Of a stretch of 10,742 nucleotides of DNA, positions 1-7,776 are shown piece after piece. The stretch is from contig KQ482039.1 in assembly GCA_001430745.1 (NCBI GenBank), positions 133,716-144,457 on the forward strand, given 5' to 3'. The notes under the pieces are model-generated. The model searched no databases, was not told the DNA's origin, and saw nothing but the letters and a program-made list of their open reading frames with translations. Position numbers and translations under genes: made by a program. Numbering within the stretch: the stretch's first letter is position 1; each line of letters begins with the position of its first letter. The DNA is from Auxenochlorella pyrenoidosa. Its lineage: Eukaryota > Chlorophyta > Trebouxiophyceae > Chlorellales > Chlorellaceae.

Positions 1-241
1 GGGGGGGGGGGGGGGGGCGGCGGGCAGGGCGGCACAGCAGGCATGAGATGGTCGCGGATGATGCCACACAGGCGAGCGCTGACCACGCGCCACAGGCGGC
101 ACGGCAGGGCTGCACGCCGGCTCGGCCTGGCAATGCAGCTGCCTGCCGCGCAGGCAGCAGGCATCTGGGCAGGCTGCTGGCGGAGGGCACAGCCGGCTCG
201 CCACGGGCAAGCAGCTGCGCGCACGGGCTGGCCGCACGCAC
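1..241 (-). other. Start of cullin intron 17 (continues past the window edge)
   Basis: It begins at a GTGCGT donor (240-241) and I see no further cullin exon down to position 1. The first 17 bases are a pure G run. Confidence 0.65.
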
Positions 242-3200
242 CGCTGGTGGAGTGCAGCAGGCGGCGGGCCAGCTTCTTGCGGTAGAACTCGCTGAACAGG
301 TCCTTGTCTGCAGCAGGGCAGGGTGTGGGGGCGACGAACAGGCGTGAGCGCCTTGGTGGGGCTGATGCAAAGCTTTGGGGGAAGGTTTGGACCCAGGATT
401 GGGGTAGGTTTGGGAGGACCGGCCGGCGTCTCGAGGCGAGGGGGGCTGTCCGCGCCCATCCAAGGTGCTGGGTGCTGGCCAGGCCTCTGGGCCGACACAG
501 TCCAGCGCAACGCCACCCCCGCCCCCGCCATGCTGCTGCTTGCACGGACGCGGCCAGGGCCAGGTGCAGGAGCGGGCCGCCCCCCCCCCCCCCCCGGCCA
601 GCGCATGCGGGGCCGCAGCCCCCCCCCGGATGCAGGCAAGAGCGCAGCACACCCACAGCGCAGTACACCCAGCGGGCGCAGCACAACCACAGCGTGGGCG
701 CAGCATGACCACAGCGCCCCCCCCCCCCCACCACCACCACCACACCCACCAGAGATGTAGGCCAGCATCTTGACCACCTTGTCCAGCACAGCCTCCAGAT
801 CCTCATCCCCCAGCTTCTCGCTGCCGCCCTGCAGGGGGGGTAGGTGTGGGTGTGGGTGTGTGTGGGTGGTGGTGGTGGCGGGGTGGGGGGAGGGTGGGGG
901 GTTGATCAACGAGCAGCGACAGCAAGGCCTCAACACCCAGCTTCTCGCTGCCGCCCTGCAGGGGCAGACAACAAGCAGGCAGGGGGGCGGGCGCTTGGCG
1001 GCAGAGAAGGAGGACGCGATGGCAAGGGGTGGCGGCCAGGAAGCGCGGCTTCTCCTGCGAAGATCCAACCCTGGGCGGCAGGCACTGGCGTGCGGCAACG
1101 GGCACGGCACCGCGCAGGGTGCGCGGCAGGAAACTAGCATTCAATGTTGACAGAAAAAACAAACAAACAAACAAACAAAACAAACGAGCATTATCCACAG
1201 CAGCGGCACTTGCCTTCTTGAGCAGGTTGTCGCAGAAGGTGGCCATGAGTTCCGCCACGCTGGCGTTGGCCACCTGGCATACGGGAAGAAAGCAACGGGC
1301 ACAGGGGTCCAAGGGGGTGGGGTGAGCCCAGAGGTAGCGGCGCGCACGGGGCTCACTTACCAGGCACAGCGGGAGAGACCAGGCGCAGAGGTGCAGGGGG
1401 CGGGGCCACGTTCGCCTAGGGGTGGCAGCGTGCACGGAGCTCCCTCGCGGGCTGAGGGGGACTTCCAGAGGGCTGTGCCAGCTCGCCGCTGCGCTTCCCC
1501 CCCTACCGCCCTCCCTTGCCTCCCTCAGCACCCCACCTGCTTGTTGCAGAAGGCCTCGAAGGCCTCCTTGAGCGCCTTGTGGAAGAGGGAGGAGTTGCCG
1601 AACGAGTCCTGGACAAGGGGGGAAAGAGGGAGGGAAAGGGGACGGGGCAGTGGCACGAGTGTGCTGCTGCCTGTGCAGGGGCCGCGCCACAGGGGCGCCT
1701 GGACATGCGTGCGTTGTGGCTGCCCCCGTCCGGGCACAGCAAGGGCTGCTGCTGGTGCCCCAGGCGCAAGCAGGGATGGCCCGCCCATGCTGCCAGCCCG
1801 TGTGGCCAGCCCATGTGGCCAGCACGTGTGGCCCGCCCATGTTGCCAGCCCGTGTTGCCAGCCTATCTGGCCAGCACCCACCTGCCCATACTCTATGTTG
1901 CCAGCTCAGCACTGATTTTGCTCCCCTGTTACCAGCCCCTGTGGCCAGCACCTCTAGGTGGCCAGCCCAGCCCCCACCTGCACGTACTCCATGTACACCC
2001 ACCTGCCTATACCCCGTACCGGCGCATGAGAAAAGAACCCACCTGCACGTACTCCATGTACTTGTCGTGCAGGGCAATCACGCCGCGGATGAAGTTGTTC
2101 TCGGGGGAGGAGCCGCCCGCCTCCCTGGCCGCCTTGCCTGCAGGGGCGCGGCACGAAGCATTTCTGAGAACCCTGAGCTTCCGGGCTCTCTGAGGAAGTG
2201 GGGAGGGAAGGGTTGTGTGGATAGGGGCGCGCTTGCTTGCTGGCAGGCAGGGGGGGCGGAAGCAGCCGGCCGGGGTGCAGCGCGTGGGCAAGGCTGGCGG
2301 AGCAGCGGCCCCCGCCGACCTCGGAAGGCGCACCCAACCCTAGCTGCTCCCGACCCCCCACCCCCACCCCCCACCCACCCACCCACACACACACACACAC
2401 CCCACCCCACCCTCCGCCCCTTCTGCTCACCCGCCTCCTTCTCCTTCTCCTTCTTGGCCTCTGCCGCCTCGGTGGCCTCGCGCACCAGCTTCATGCCTGC
2501 GCGGGGCGCGGCTTGTTTGCTTGTTTGGGCTTGAAGTTTGGGGGGGTTGAGGTTTCCGCGCAACGGCGCGGGGCCGGCGCACAGGTGGGCAACACGAGGG
2601 CGCGGCGGCGCGGGGCCGGCGGTGACAAATTGAGGTGAAAAATCCGAGGGCGCCGACGCGTTGCGCAACCTGCTGCCCGCCTCCTTGCTAGATCTTCTGG
2701 CAATCGTGCACAGTCCCCTGCCTTGCCGTCCAGGGCAGGCCCGCAGCCTGTGCCGCCCTGGGCGGCCCTGGCTCACCCTCCTCCTCCACATGCTTGCGGA
2801 AGATCTCCGCCATCGGCTCCAGCCCCTTGGGCAGCCGGTTGAACAGGCGGTACATGCGCGCCAGGTCGCCCTTCTGCGGCAGCAAAGAAAAGATGAATTT
2901 TAAGAAAACTGGAGATGTCTTACACGACCAGCGGGGGGCGGGGGCAGCGCCGGCGGTGGGCGCGCCGTGCACGCTGGGCATGCGGGCGGGCCGCCTTCCC
3001 ACAAAACCAGCGTGAGCCGCGCTTGCAACAGAACCCACGTGCACGCACGGACGCTAAGGTGGGGAGGGGGGGGCATGCCGCCGTGCAGCCGGCCCCGTGC
3101 ACCCACGCTCCTGCAGCGCCAGCTGGGCGCACCCCACCTTGTCGTCTCGAAGCAGCGCCGCGCAGCCGCTGTGCTCCTTCTCTAGCAGCTGCATCTGGTG

Positions 3201-6200
3201 CACCTTGAGCAGCTCGGTCTCCGCCTGCAGGGGTGCACGCAGGTGAGGATGGGGAGAGGGTGTGCCCGGAGGGGCGCAAGTGTGCGTGGGTGGGGTGGGG
3301 GGGACCCGGATGACCTGAGGGGAGCACGTGCCTGCACAGGCTGCCCAGCCCCCACCCCACCACCAGCGAGCACGCACGCGCACACATCCCCGACCAGCAC
3401 ACACGCCACCGCGTCAACAATGAAAGAATGCACCACCGCCCAACACACACACACGCACACACACACACACGCGCCACCGGCCGGCGCACACACCTCCTTG
3501 AGCAGCTTGGGCTTGGTGGAGACGTGGAGGTAGGAGTTGACGCGCTCCTCCTCGTCCTTCAGGCACTCCTCAGCCTTGATCAGGTAGGCGGGGGAGGAGT
3601 CCTCCTGCGGGGGGGCGGGGAGAAGGAAGTACTTTATTTTATTTCTATTTTTACAGCCAAGAGTGGTGGGTGGCGGTGGGGGCCGGCGCCCCGGGGAAAG
3701 GGAGGTAGGGGTGTTGCGCGCAAGCTGACAGGTCTGACTGAATGCGGGTGGGCACAGGTGAAATCGGGCTTGGCCGCTCAAGACAGACGCCTAATCGCCT
3801 GCTTTGCTGGGAGCGGCACAGCAGGCCCGCCGCGCACCGGCCGCGCGCGGGACGGCCGCGCCGCAGCCATCGCCCCGGGCAGCCAGCACCCCTACCAGGC
3901 GCCGCTGGCGGCGTGCTGCCCGCGGCCCGCGCACCTGGATCCACACCGCTGCCTTGCGCCGGTAGTACTCTGCCGTGTCCTTGAGCATGTGCTCCTCAAA
4001 ATCCTTCTCGTAGCACTCCATCTGGCCCATGCCCACCTGCAGAAAGGGCTTCTTCTTTTATAACTTCTAACTTTCTTAACGAAAAAGGACAGGCCCACCT
4101 GCGACCCGGCAGCCCCATGTGGCAGGGACAGGGGGGCAGGTCATTCACAGCTGGGGTAAAGGAGCCCAGCAGGCACCCGAGAGCGCAGAACGCTCTGCTG
4201 GGCGCCGCCACGGGCGCAGGCGGCCCGCCGGAGGGTGCACCAATGGGGTGCATCCTGACAGGGTGCCGCCTGCCTACCTCCCTGCCCGTCCAGCTGCCCG
4301 CCCTCCCCCCCAGGGCCCCTTCTTGTCCAGTTCCCTCCCCTTCACAATAGTGGCATGTTTGACCAAAACCCAGTCACACGCACACCGGCCCCATCCTGCC
4401 CCCTTGCGCCCCACTGATGAGAGCGGCATGGCCTGCACAAGTTTACGCACCCTGATGAGAGTGGCATGATCGACCCAACCACACTAACCTCCTGGTAGAT
4501 GCCCAGGACATTCTTGAGCAGGGAGCGGTCGATCTGCTCGCCCTCGCGCTCCGCCTCGATCAGCTTGAGCATCGCGCTGCGCGCCGCCTGCTTGATCTCC
4601 GAGTACACGTTGTCTGCGGGTGTGGGTGGGTGGGTGTGAATGGGGGGTGGGGTGGGGGGGAGAGGAGGGGGCCGGCAGCCGGGAGCCGTCGCTGACACAG
4701 GGGCGTCACAACAGCCAGCGATGGGTGATGCACCGCCCCCTGCAGAAGGCCAAGGAAGCCGCCAAGCGGGGGAGGGCGGGGGCATCCCAACAAGCCTTGC
4801 TGCGCAAACGCAGGCCGGACGCGCGCGCCGCCCTGCCACACATTCGTGCATGGGACGCGGCTCGCTCCTGCCCCGCTCATCCGTCACATTATCAACAGCA
4901 GTTCTGACACCTTGCTCCTGCCCCCGCTGGCTCACCCCTGAACACCAGCAGGCCCACGTCGTTGAGGGGGTGCAGGTTGTGGCGCTGGATGTAATAGCGG
5001 TCGAGGTAGTTGAAGAAGCGAGACAGCCAGCGAACCATGATCTGCACAGAGTGCGCAGGCGCACGTGAGGCACGACGACGCAGGCACGAAACCCTTGGCA
5101 ACCTTTTGGTGGGCACGCGCCACGCTCGGGGCCAAACTCAGGGGTCAGGTGAAGGCAGGGAGGCCGCTCAGCTGCCAACCCCTACCCCAACCTTCGCCCC
5201 GCTCTGTCCAGAGCTGTCTCCCAGAGTGCCCCGGCCACAGAGAGCTGCCCACACCCGGTTCCATGCTCCTGCGGCTGCGCAGGCAGGCTCTGGCAGGCAG
5301 CGCCCCAGGGAAGGCGAATCGTGCGCAGCAGGCAGCACCCTACATGTCGCAGCATGCACAGCGGCACGGCAGGCACAGCGGACGCAGTGGGCGCGTCGCG
5401 TGTCCCACCCACCTTGTGGTTGTCCCAGCGCTGCTTCAGCTGCTTGAGCAGGTGCTCGTCGTGGTGGTTGCGCAGCGAGGGCAGCACCGCCTCCTGGATG
5501 TACACCACAAAGGCGTCCTTGTACCTGCGGGGGGAAGAATAAGGTGGGGGCAGGGCTTGGGCAGGAAGGGGGAGGCAGCACCGCCTCCTGGATGTACACC
5601 ACAAAGGCATCCTTGTACCTGCCAAAAGGGGTGGGTGGGTGGGTGGGGCTGGGGCGAGGAACGGAGGAGGCGAGGGCGAGGAACACGGCGTAGGGTTTTG
5701 GCAGGAAGAGGGGTGGGGGTGGGGGCAGGGGTTGGGCAGAAGCGGGGGGGTGGGGGCACGGCGGGAGGGGTTCCGGCGGGTGGTGTGCAAGGCGTGGGGC
5801 CGGCAGCCGGGGCGCAACGGAAGAGGGTGGGGGCCACAGCAGGGTGGGTGGTTATGCGCGGGAGTTGGGAATTGGATCGCCCTGCCCCGCGCCATCCCCA
5901 ACAACCAGCCCGCGAGCGCAGCCGCGACGCTCAAGAAGAGGACCAACAACCACACAGCTCGCTCGACGCGCCACCCCACACCCACCCACCGCGCATACAG
6001 CTGCTCTGAGTGGTCGTGCGGCGGCTTCTGGGTGCACATGTTGTAAATGGTGGTGTCTGCGGGAGGGTCGGGTCGCAAACAGGCAGCGTGCATGCACGCA
6101 CGCGCGTGAGCAGAAATCCCAGGTGGCAAACGTGTGTGTGTGGGGGGGGGGGCGCCTACAGGGTGGCATCGGCGTTGGCCCGGTCCGCAGGGCAGCGTGC

Positions 6201-6832
6201 ACAAGAGCCCACGCGACGAGGGCGGGCAGCTGTGGGCCCAGCAGCTGCCTGCAGGCCGGCTTCTGCTGCCCCCGCCTGCTGGCATTCTTTCAGCTTGGTT
6301 GGGCTCAAAGTCTGTCTAACCGCAACAGAACTTGCGGCGCAGACCCAGCCCCCTGCTGCCGACCCCACTCACACAGCATCATGTAGTGCTCTGCCGTGAA
6401 GGCCTGCAGGTGCCGGGATTGCAGGAGGGTGCCCAAATGTTAGGGGTAGCAGAACCAACAGATGCATCATGCAGCAGCGGCTTGTTGCCCCGCTGTGTGG
6501 TGGCACCCTCGGAGCAAGCAGAGGTGGCCCGGCGGCCGCTCGCCGCTACTGCCAAAAACTTTGTTTTTGGCACCCCTAGTGTCTTACAGCACGCCACGCC
6601 CCGTACCTCGGACTTGTTGCCTTCGAGGATGCGCTTGAGCTTTGTGATGCCATCCTGCGGTCAAACAAAACAGACAGGTGGTCAAACTTGGGACCACTTG
6701 CGGCGTGGGAACGCAGGGGAGTGGAGGGGAAGCGGTGCGGCGGCCGCGGCCCATCGGGCAATGCCCCAAGCTCACCTCCATGTATCGCCACCCATTCTCC
6801 AGCTCAATGGGCTTTCTGTCGTGCAAACTCAT
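242..6832 (-). CDS. CUL1: CUL1-type cullin, N-terminal 460 residues in 17 exons (3' end outside window)
   Basis: Scaffold subunit of an SCF-type cullin-RING E3 ubiquitin ligase: in this family the N-terminal cullin repeats bind SKP1/F-box adaptors and the C-terminus binds RBX1 and is neddylated. Exons in transcription order: 6776-6832, 6607-6654, 6373-6403, 5990-6056, 5413-5524, 4936-5041, 4489-4613, 3935-4036, 3494-3604, 3138-3224, 2777-2873, 2431-2496, 2043-2137, 1537-1608, 1214-1273, 750-828, 242-307. All junctions keep frame. Introns are GT-AG except intron 15 (GC-AG). Signatures: KPIELENGW (residues 7-15), the SKP1-contact helix YMMLYTTIYNMC (42-53), [16 protein letters not shown] (107-122), [16 protein letters not shown] (about 162-177), [16 protein letters not shown] (about 185-200), [17 protein letters not shown] (about 266-282), [15 protein letters not shown] and [16 protein letters not shown] (441-456, start of the C-terminal domain). 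The wording follows plant CUL1 rather than CUL3 or CUL4. A Lys/Glu/Ala-rich linker (316-345) replaces a variable loop. The cullin-homology and neddylation segments are missing only because the window ends. I chose the start at [11 protein letters not shown] because family similarity begins there; an in-frame ATG lies 27 codons upstream. Exon edges were set by hand. Confidence 0.94.
308..749 (-). other. Cullin intron 16 (442 nt)
   Basis: GT-AG, splitting the Asp codon of AYISDKDLF. Immediately after the donor the sense strand reads GTGGGTGTGG and then GGT repeats into a 13-base G run (C717-729). A 16-base C run is at 580-595. No gene is recognised. Confidence 0.82.
936..964 (-). repeat. Intronic duplicate of the exon 16 5' edge including its AG acceptor
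   Basis: Identical over 29 bases to 809-837, offset 127. It carries CTGCAG and then codons for GGSEKLG. Beyond the identity, weak similarity continues: VEALLSLL here against DEDLEAVL in the real exon. The copy at 750-828 is the true exon because it continues [11 protein letters not shown] into a donor and joins exon 17. Confidence 0.9.
1154..1185. repeat. CAAA tetranucleotide microsatellite in cullin intron 15
   Basis: An A run followed by CAAA units, one of them expanded. It is TTTG repeats in the sense direction, shortly after the GC donor. Confidence 0.9.
1784..1965. repeat. 13-nt minisatellite in cullin intron 13
   Basis: Seven contiguous 13-base units (1784-1874) fit the consensus CCCRTGTKGCCAG with few changes. 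Two more units occur at 1923-1935 and 1936-1948, and a longer variant ends at 1965. A decayed exon-edge copy (1877-1898) sits inside the array. Confidence 0.9.
1973..1996 (-). repeat. Intronic duplicate of the exon 13 3' edge including its GT donor
   Basis: Identical over 24 bases to 2038-2061, offset 65. It spans the last codons YMEYVQ and the donor GTGGG. Decayed relatives lie at 1998-2019 and at 1877-1898; the latter matches 19 of 22 positions. The rightmost copy is the real exon edge because it alone continues into IALHDK. Confidence 0.92.
2355..2410. repeat. CCCA / AC microsatellite in cullin intron 12
   Basis: C runs, CCCA tetramers and an AC run. On the sense strand this is a G-rich GGGT/GT tract starting near the intron 12 donor (2429-2430). 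Confidence 0.9.
3443..3470. repeat. CA dinucleotide microsatellite in cullin intron 9
   Basis: A run of CA units with one G interruption. In the sense direction it is a GT run close behind the intron 9 donor (3492-3493). Confidence 0.9.
3605..3934 (-). other. Cullin intron 8 (330 nt)
   Basis: GT-AG, phase 0 (WIQ|EDSS). An AT-rich patch at 3630-3660 precedes the acceptor in the sense direction and contains TGTAA. Otherwise I see nothing in it. Confidence 0.85.
4037..4488 (-). other. Cullin intron 7 (452 nt) with short repeated motif
   Basis: GT-AG, phase 0. It contains two 17-nt copies of CTGATGAGAGYGGCATG (4414-4430 and 4452-4468, one mismatch) and a related AGTGGCATG...GACC segment at 4349-4364. 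An AT-rich patch (4050-4085) lies just upstream of the acceptor in the sense direction and fits a branch-site region. Confidence 0.8.
4614..4935 (-). other. Cullin intron 6 (322 nt)
   Basis: GT-AG, splitting the Asp codon of LLVFRDNVY. The 3' end in the sense direction is a long C-rich tract (plus-strand G runs 4620-4670). No other element is recognised. Confidence 0.85.
5042..5412 (-). other. Cullin intron 5 (371 nt)
   Basis: GT-AG, phase 0 (NHK|IMVRW). It has some CGGCACGGCAGGCACAGCGG-type short repeats around 5355-5385. I see nothing else in it. Confidence 0.85.
5525..5989 (-). other. Cullin intron 4 (465 nt) with copied exon edge
   Basis: The longest intron of the cullin gene in this window. 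Next to exon 5 it holds a near-perfect copy of the exon 5 start (5574-5622). Further into the intron there are degenerate G-rich echoes of the spacer, for example TTGGCAGGAAG near 5698 compared with TTGGGCAGGAAG near 5558. GGGT tandem units lie at about 5630-5650. It splits an Arg codon (CG|G). Confidence 0.85.
5574..5622 (-). repeat. Intronic duplicate of the exon 5 5' edge including its AG acceptor
   Basis: The 49 bases here match 5480-5528 with one difference (the plus-strand base A in place of G, a silent GAC/GAT change in the reading frame). The offset is 94 bases. The copy includes the GCAG acceptor and would read [15 protein letters not shown] before diverging into spacer sequence. The downstream copy is taken as the real exon because only it continues into [14 protein letters not shown] and on to a donor. 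Confidence 0.93.
6057..6372 (-). other. Cullin intron 3 (316 nt)
   Basis: GT-AG intron that splits the Tyr codon of MMLYTTIY (T in exon 3, AC in exon 4). It contains a short GT/G run at 6133-6152. I see no gene or other clear element in it. Confidence 0.85.
6550..6572. repeat. Perfect 10-bp inverted repeat with TTT loop in cullin intron 2
   Basis: TGCCAAAAAC and its exact reverse complement flank a three-base TTT loop inside intron 2 (6404-6606). A second, looser inverted pair (TAGGGGT at 6441-6447 and its complement at 6572-6578) brackets much of the intron. It could be a chance hairpin, the remnant of a small inverted-repeat element, or an RNA structure in the intron. Confidence 0.7.
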
Positions 6833-7776
6833 GGGCGTGTGCTGCTGCTGCTGCTGCTGCTGCTCCTTTTGTGCTGCTGCTGCTGCTTTGCCGCGGGTCT
6901 GGCGAGGGGGCATGCGGCCCCTGATGCAGCGCCTGCGGGAAGGAGCGCGGGAGGCAGGTGGGCGGCGGCAGCGGGAGCTAGGCAGTGCTGTCAGCAGCGC
7001 AGCCGCAATGCTGGATGGGTCGAGAAGTTCTGCTCGTGTCCTGCTGAGCTCCAGGCAGCGTGGAGCAGTGCTCTCTGGCGCTCTCGACAGGCCCGAACTG
7101 AGAAGGTGGGCCTGGACCCCTGTACAGCGGCGCTTTGATGGTCTGACAACTCTAGTCGCCCCACCGCGCGCACCCGTCGTCAGCCGAAGTGGTGGGCGCT
7201 GGCCCCAGCGATCAGTGCTCGAAAAAAAGTGAGGGAGTCCCGGGTGGCGATCGGCAGGGCAGCAAGCACGGTCGTATGATCGGGCGAGCAGGCATTGTGT
7301 GTCCCGAGCAGGCGCCACCAGTGCTGCTGCGGCCCTCGCAGCAGCCAAGGCTGCTCCATCGTTCCAAGCGTCGGGAGCCGTTTACCCCTTGCACAGAGCT
7401 TCTCGTGAGCGTATGCAATGTGACAAGGCTTCTTCGAAGTTTGCAGTTGGGCATCTCTTCTCACATGTCACATGTTGTGCTTATGGTCCCCCGCCACCTG
7501 CTCTGCCCCGGCCCTGGAACAAGCTCCCAAGGCGCACAGGTTATGACTTCACGGGCAATGCACGCCATGCCTGCGGTCGCCCATACTGAAAGCCCTGGTG
7601 CGTGCCGATGGCGCTGTTGCAGAATGGCAGCTCTGCTGCGCAAACTTTGCGTTGAACGCCGTACACAGGTTGCTAACTGGAGCAGGATGCTAAAAAGGCC
7701 GGATATGGGGAAAGAAATACAGGATACGTTCGAAGAATGAATGGAAGGTCGGCGGCGCTGCCGCACAACGGGCCTC
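6833..7776. promoter_or_regulatory. Intergenic interval: transporter 3' UTR and cullin promoter/5' UTR
   Basis: Both flanking genes are on the minus strand, so the right part should hold the transporter 3' UTR and the left part the cullin promoter and 5' UTR. I found no TGTAA polyadenylation signal in the sense direction (no TTACA on the plus strand) anywhere in this interval, and no clear TATA box. The stretch 7200-7740 is visibly less G/C-run-rich than the introns. It holds a plus-strand reading frame of 183 codons (7189-7740) that I do not recognise as a protein. The cullin-proximal end carries two CTG runs (6841-6864 and 6873-6887). Confidence 0.5.
6841..6887. repeat. CTG/CAG trinucleotide runs just upstream of the cullin start
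   Basis: Eight GCT units (6841-6864) are followed, after a short break, by five more (6873-6887). On the sense strand they are CAG/GCA runs immediately 5' of the chosen cullin ATG. If translation begins at the in-frame ATG at 6911-6913, they would encode a 5-Ala run, then QKE, then 7 Gln ahead of MSLHDRK; otherwise they are 5' UTR. Confidence 0.85.

Larger units (their letters stand above)
829..1213 (-). other. Cullin intron 15, GC-AG type (385 nt), with copied exon edge
   Basis: The donor reads AAG|GCAAGT in the sense direction (donor bases 1212-1213), a strong GC-type 5' splice site. The acceptor is CTGCAG at 829-834. The junction gives [14 protein letters not shown], as expected for cullins. 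The intron also contains a TTTG microsatellite (sense) near the donor, a duplicate of the exon 16 start, and a long C/A-rich tract (sense) before the acceptor. Confidence 0.85.
1609..2042 (-). other. Cullin intron 13 (434 nt) with copied exon edge and 13-nt minisatellite
   Basis: GT-AG, phase 0 (YMEYVQ|DSFG). The donor-proximal part holds three extra copies, one perfect and two decayed, of the exon 13 3' edge. Interleaved with and following them is a minisatellite. Reading through the donor gives an in-frame TAG at 2007-2009, which supports the intron call. Confidence 0.88.

Noticed and set aside
1..17. Poly-G at the left edge as a telomere or adaptor
   Set aside because: Similar pure G or C runs occur at 580-595, 717-729 and 10683-10722, so this is ordinary for the locus, although run lengths may be inexact.
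1784..1965. CRISPR-like array of short repeats
   Set aside because: The 13-nt units are contiguous without spacers and lie in a eukaryotic intron; it is a minisatellite.
803..2077. Long minus-strand open frame of 424 codons
   Set aside because: It runs through cullin introns 13-15 and only briefly matches true exon frames. Long open frames arise easily in this GC-rich, stop-poor DNA, and it contains microsatellite and minisatellite translation.
3630..3660. Acceptor-like pyrimidine tract ending TTTTTACAG on the plus strand
   Set aside because: It lies inside a minus-strand intron with no plus-strand coding sequence downstream; in the sense direction it is an AT-rich patch before the true acceptor.
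4340..4500. Extension of cullin exon 7 past GAG into the open frame
   Set aside because: The donor GTTAGT after YQE joins in frame to [12 protein letters not shown], the expected family sequence. The read-through lacks any cullin similarity.
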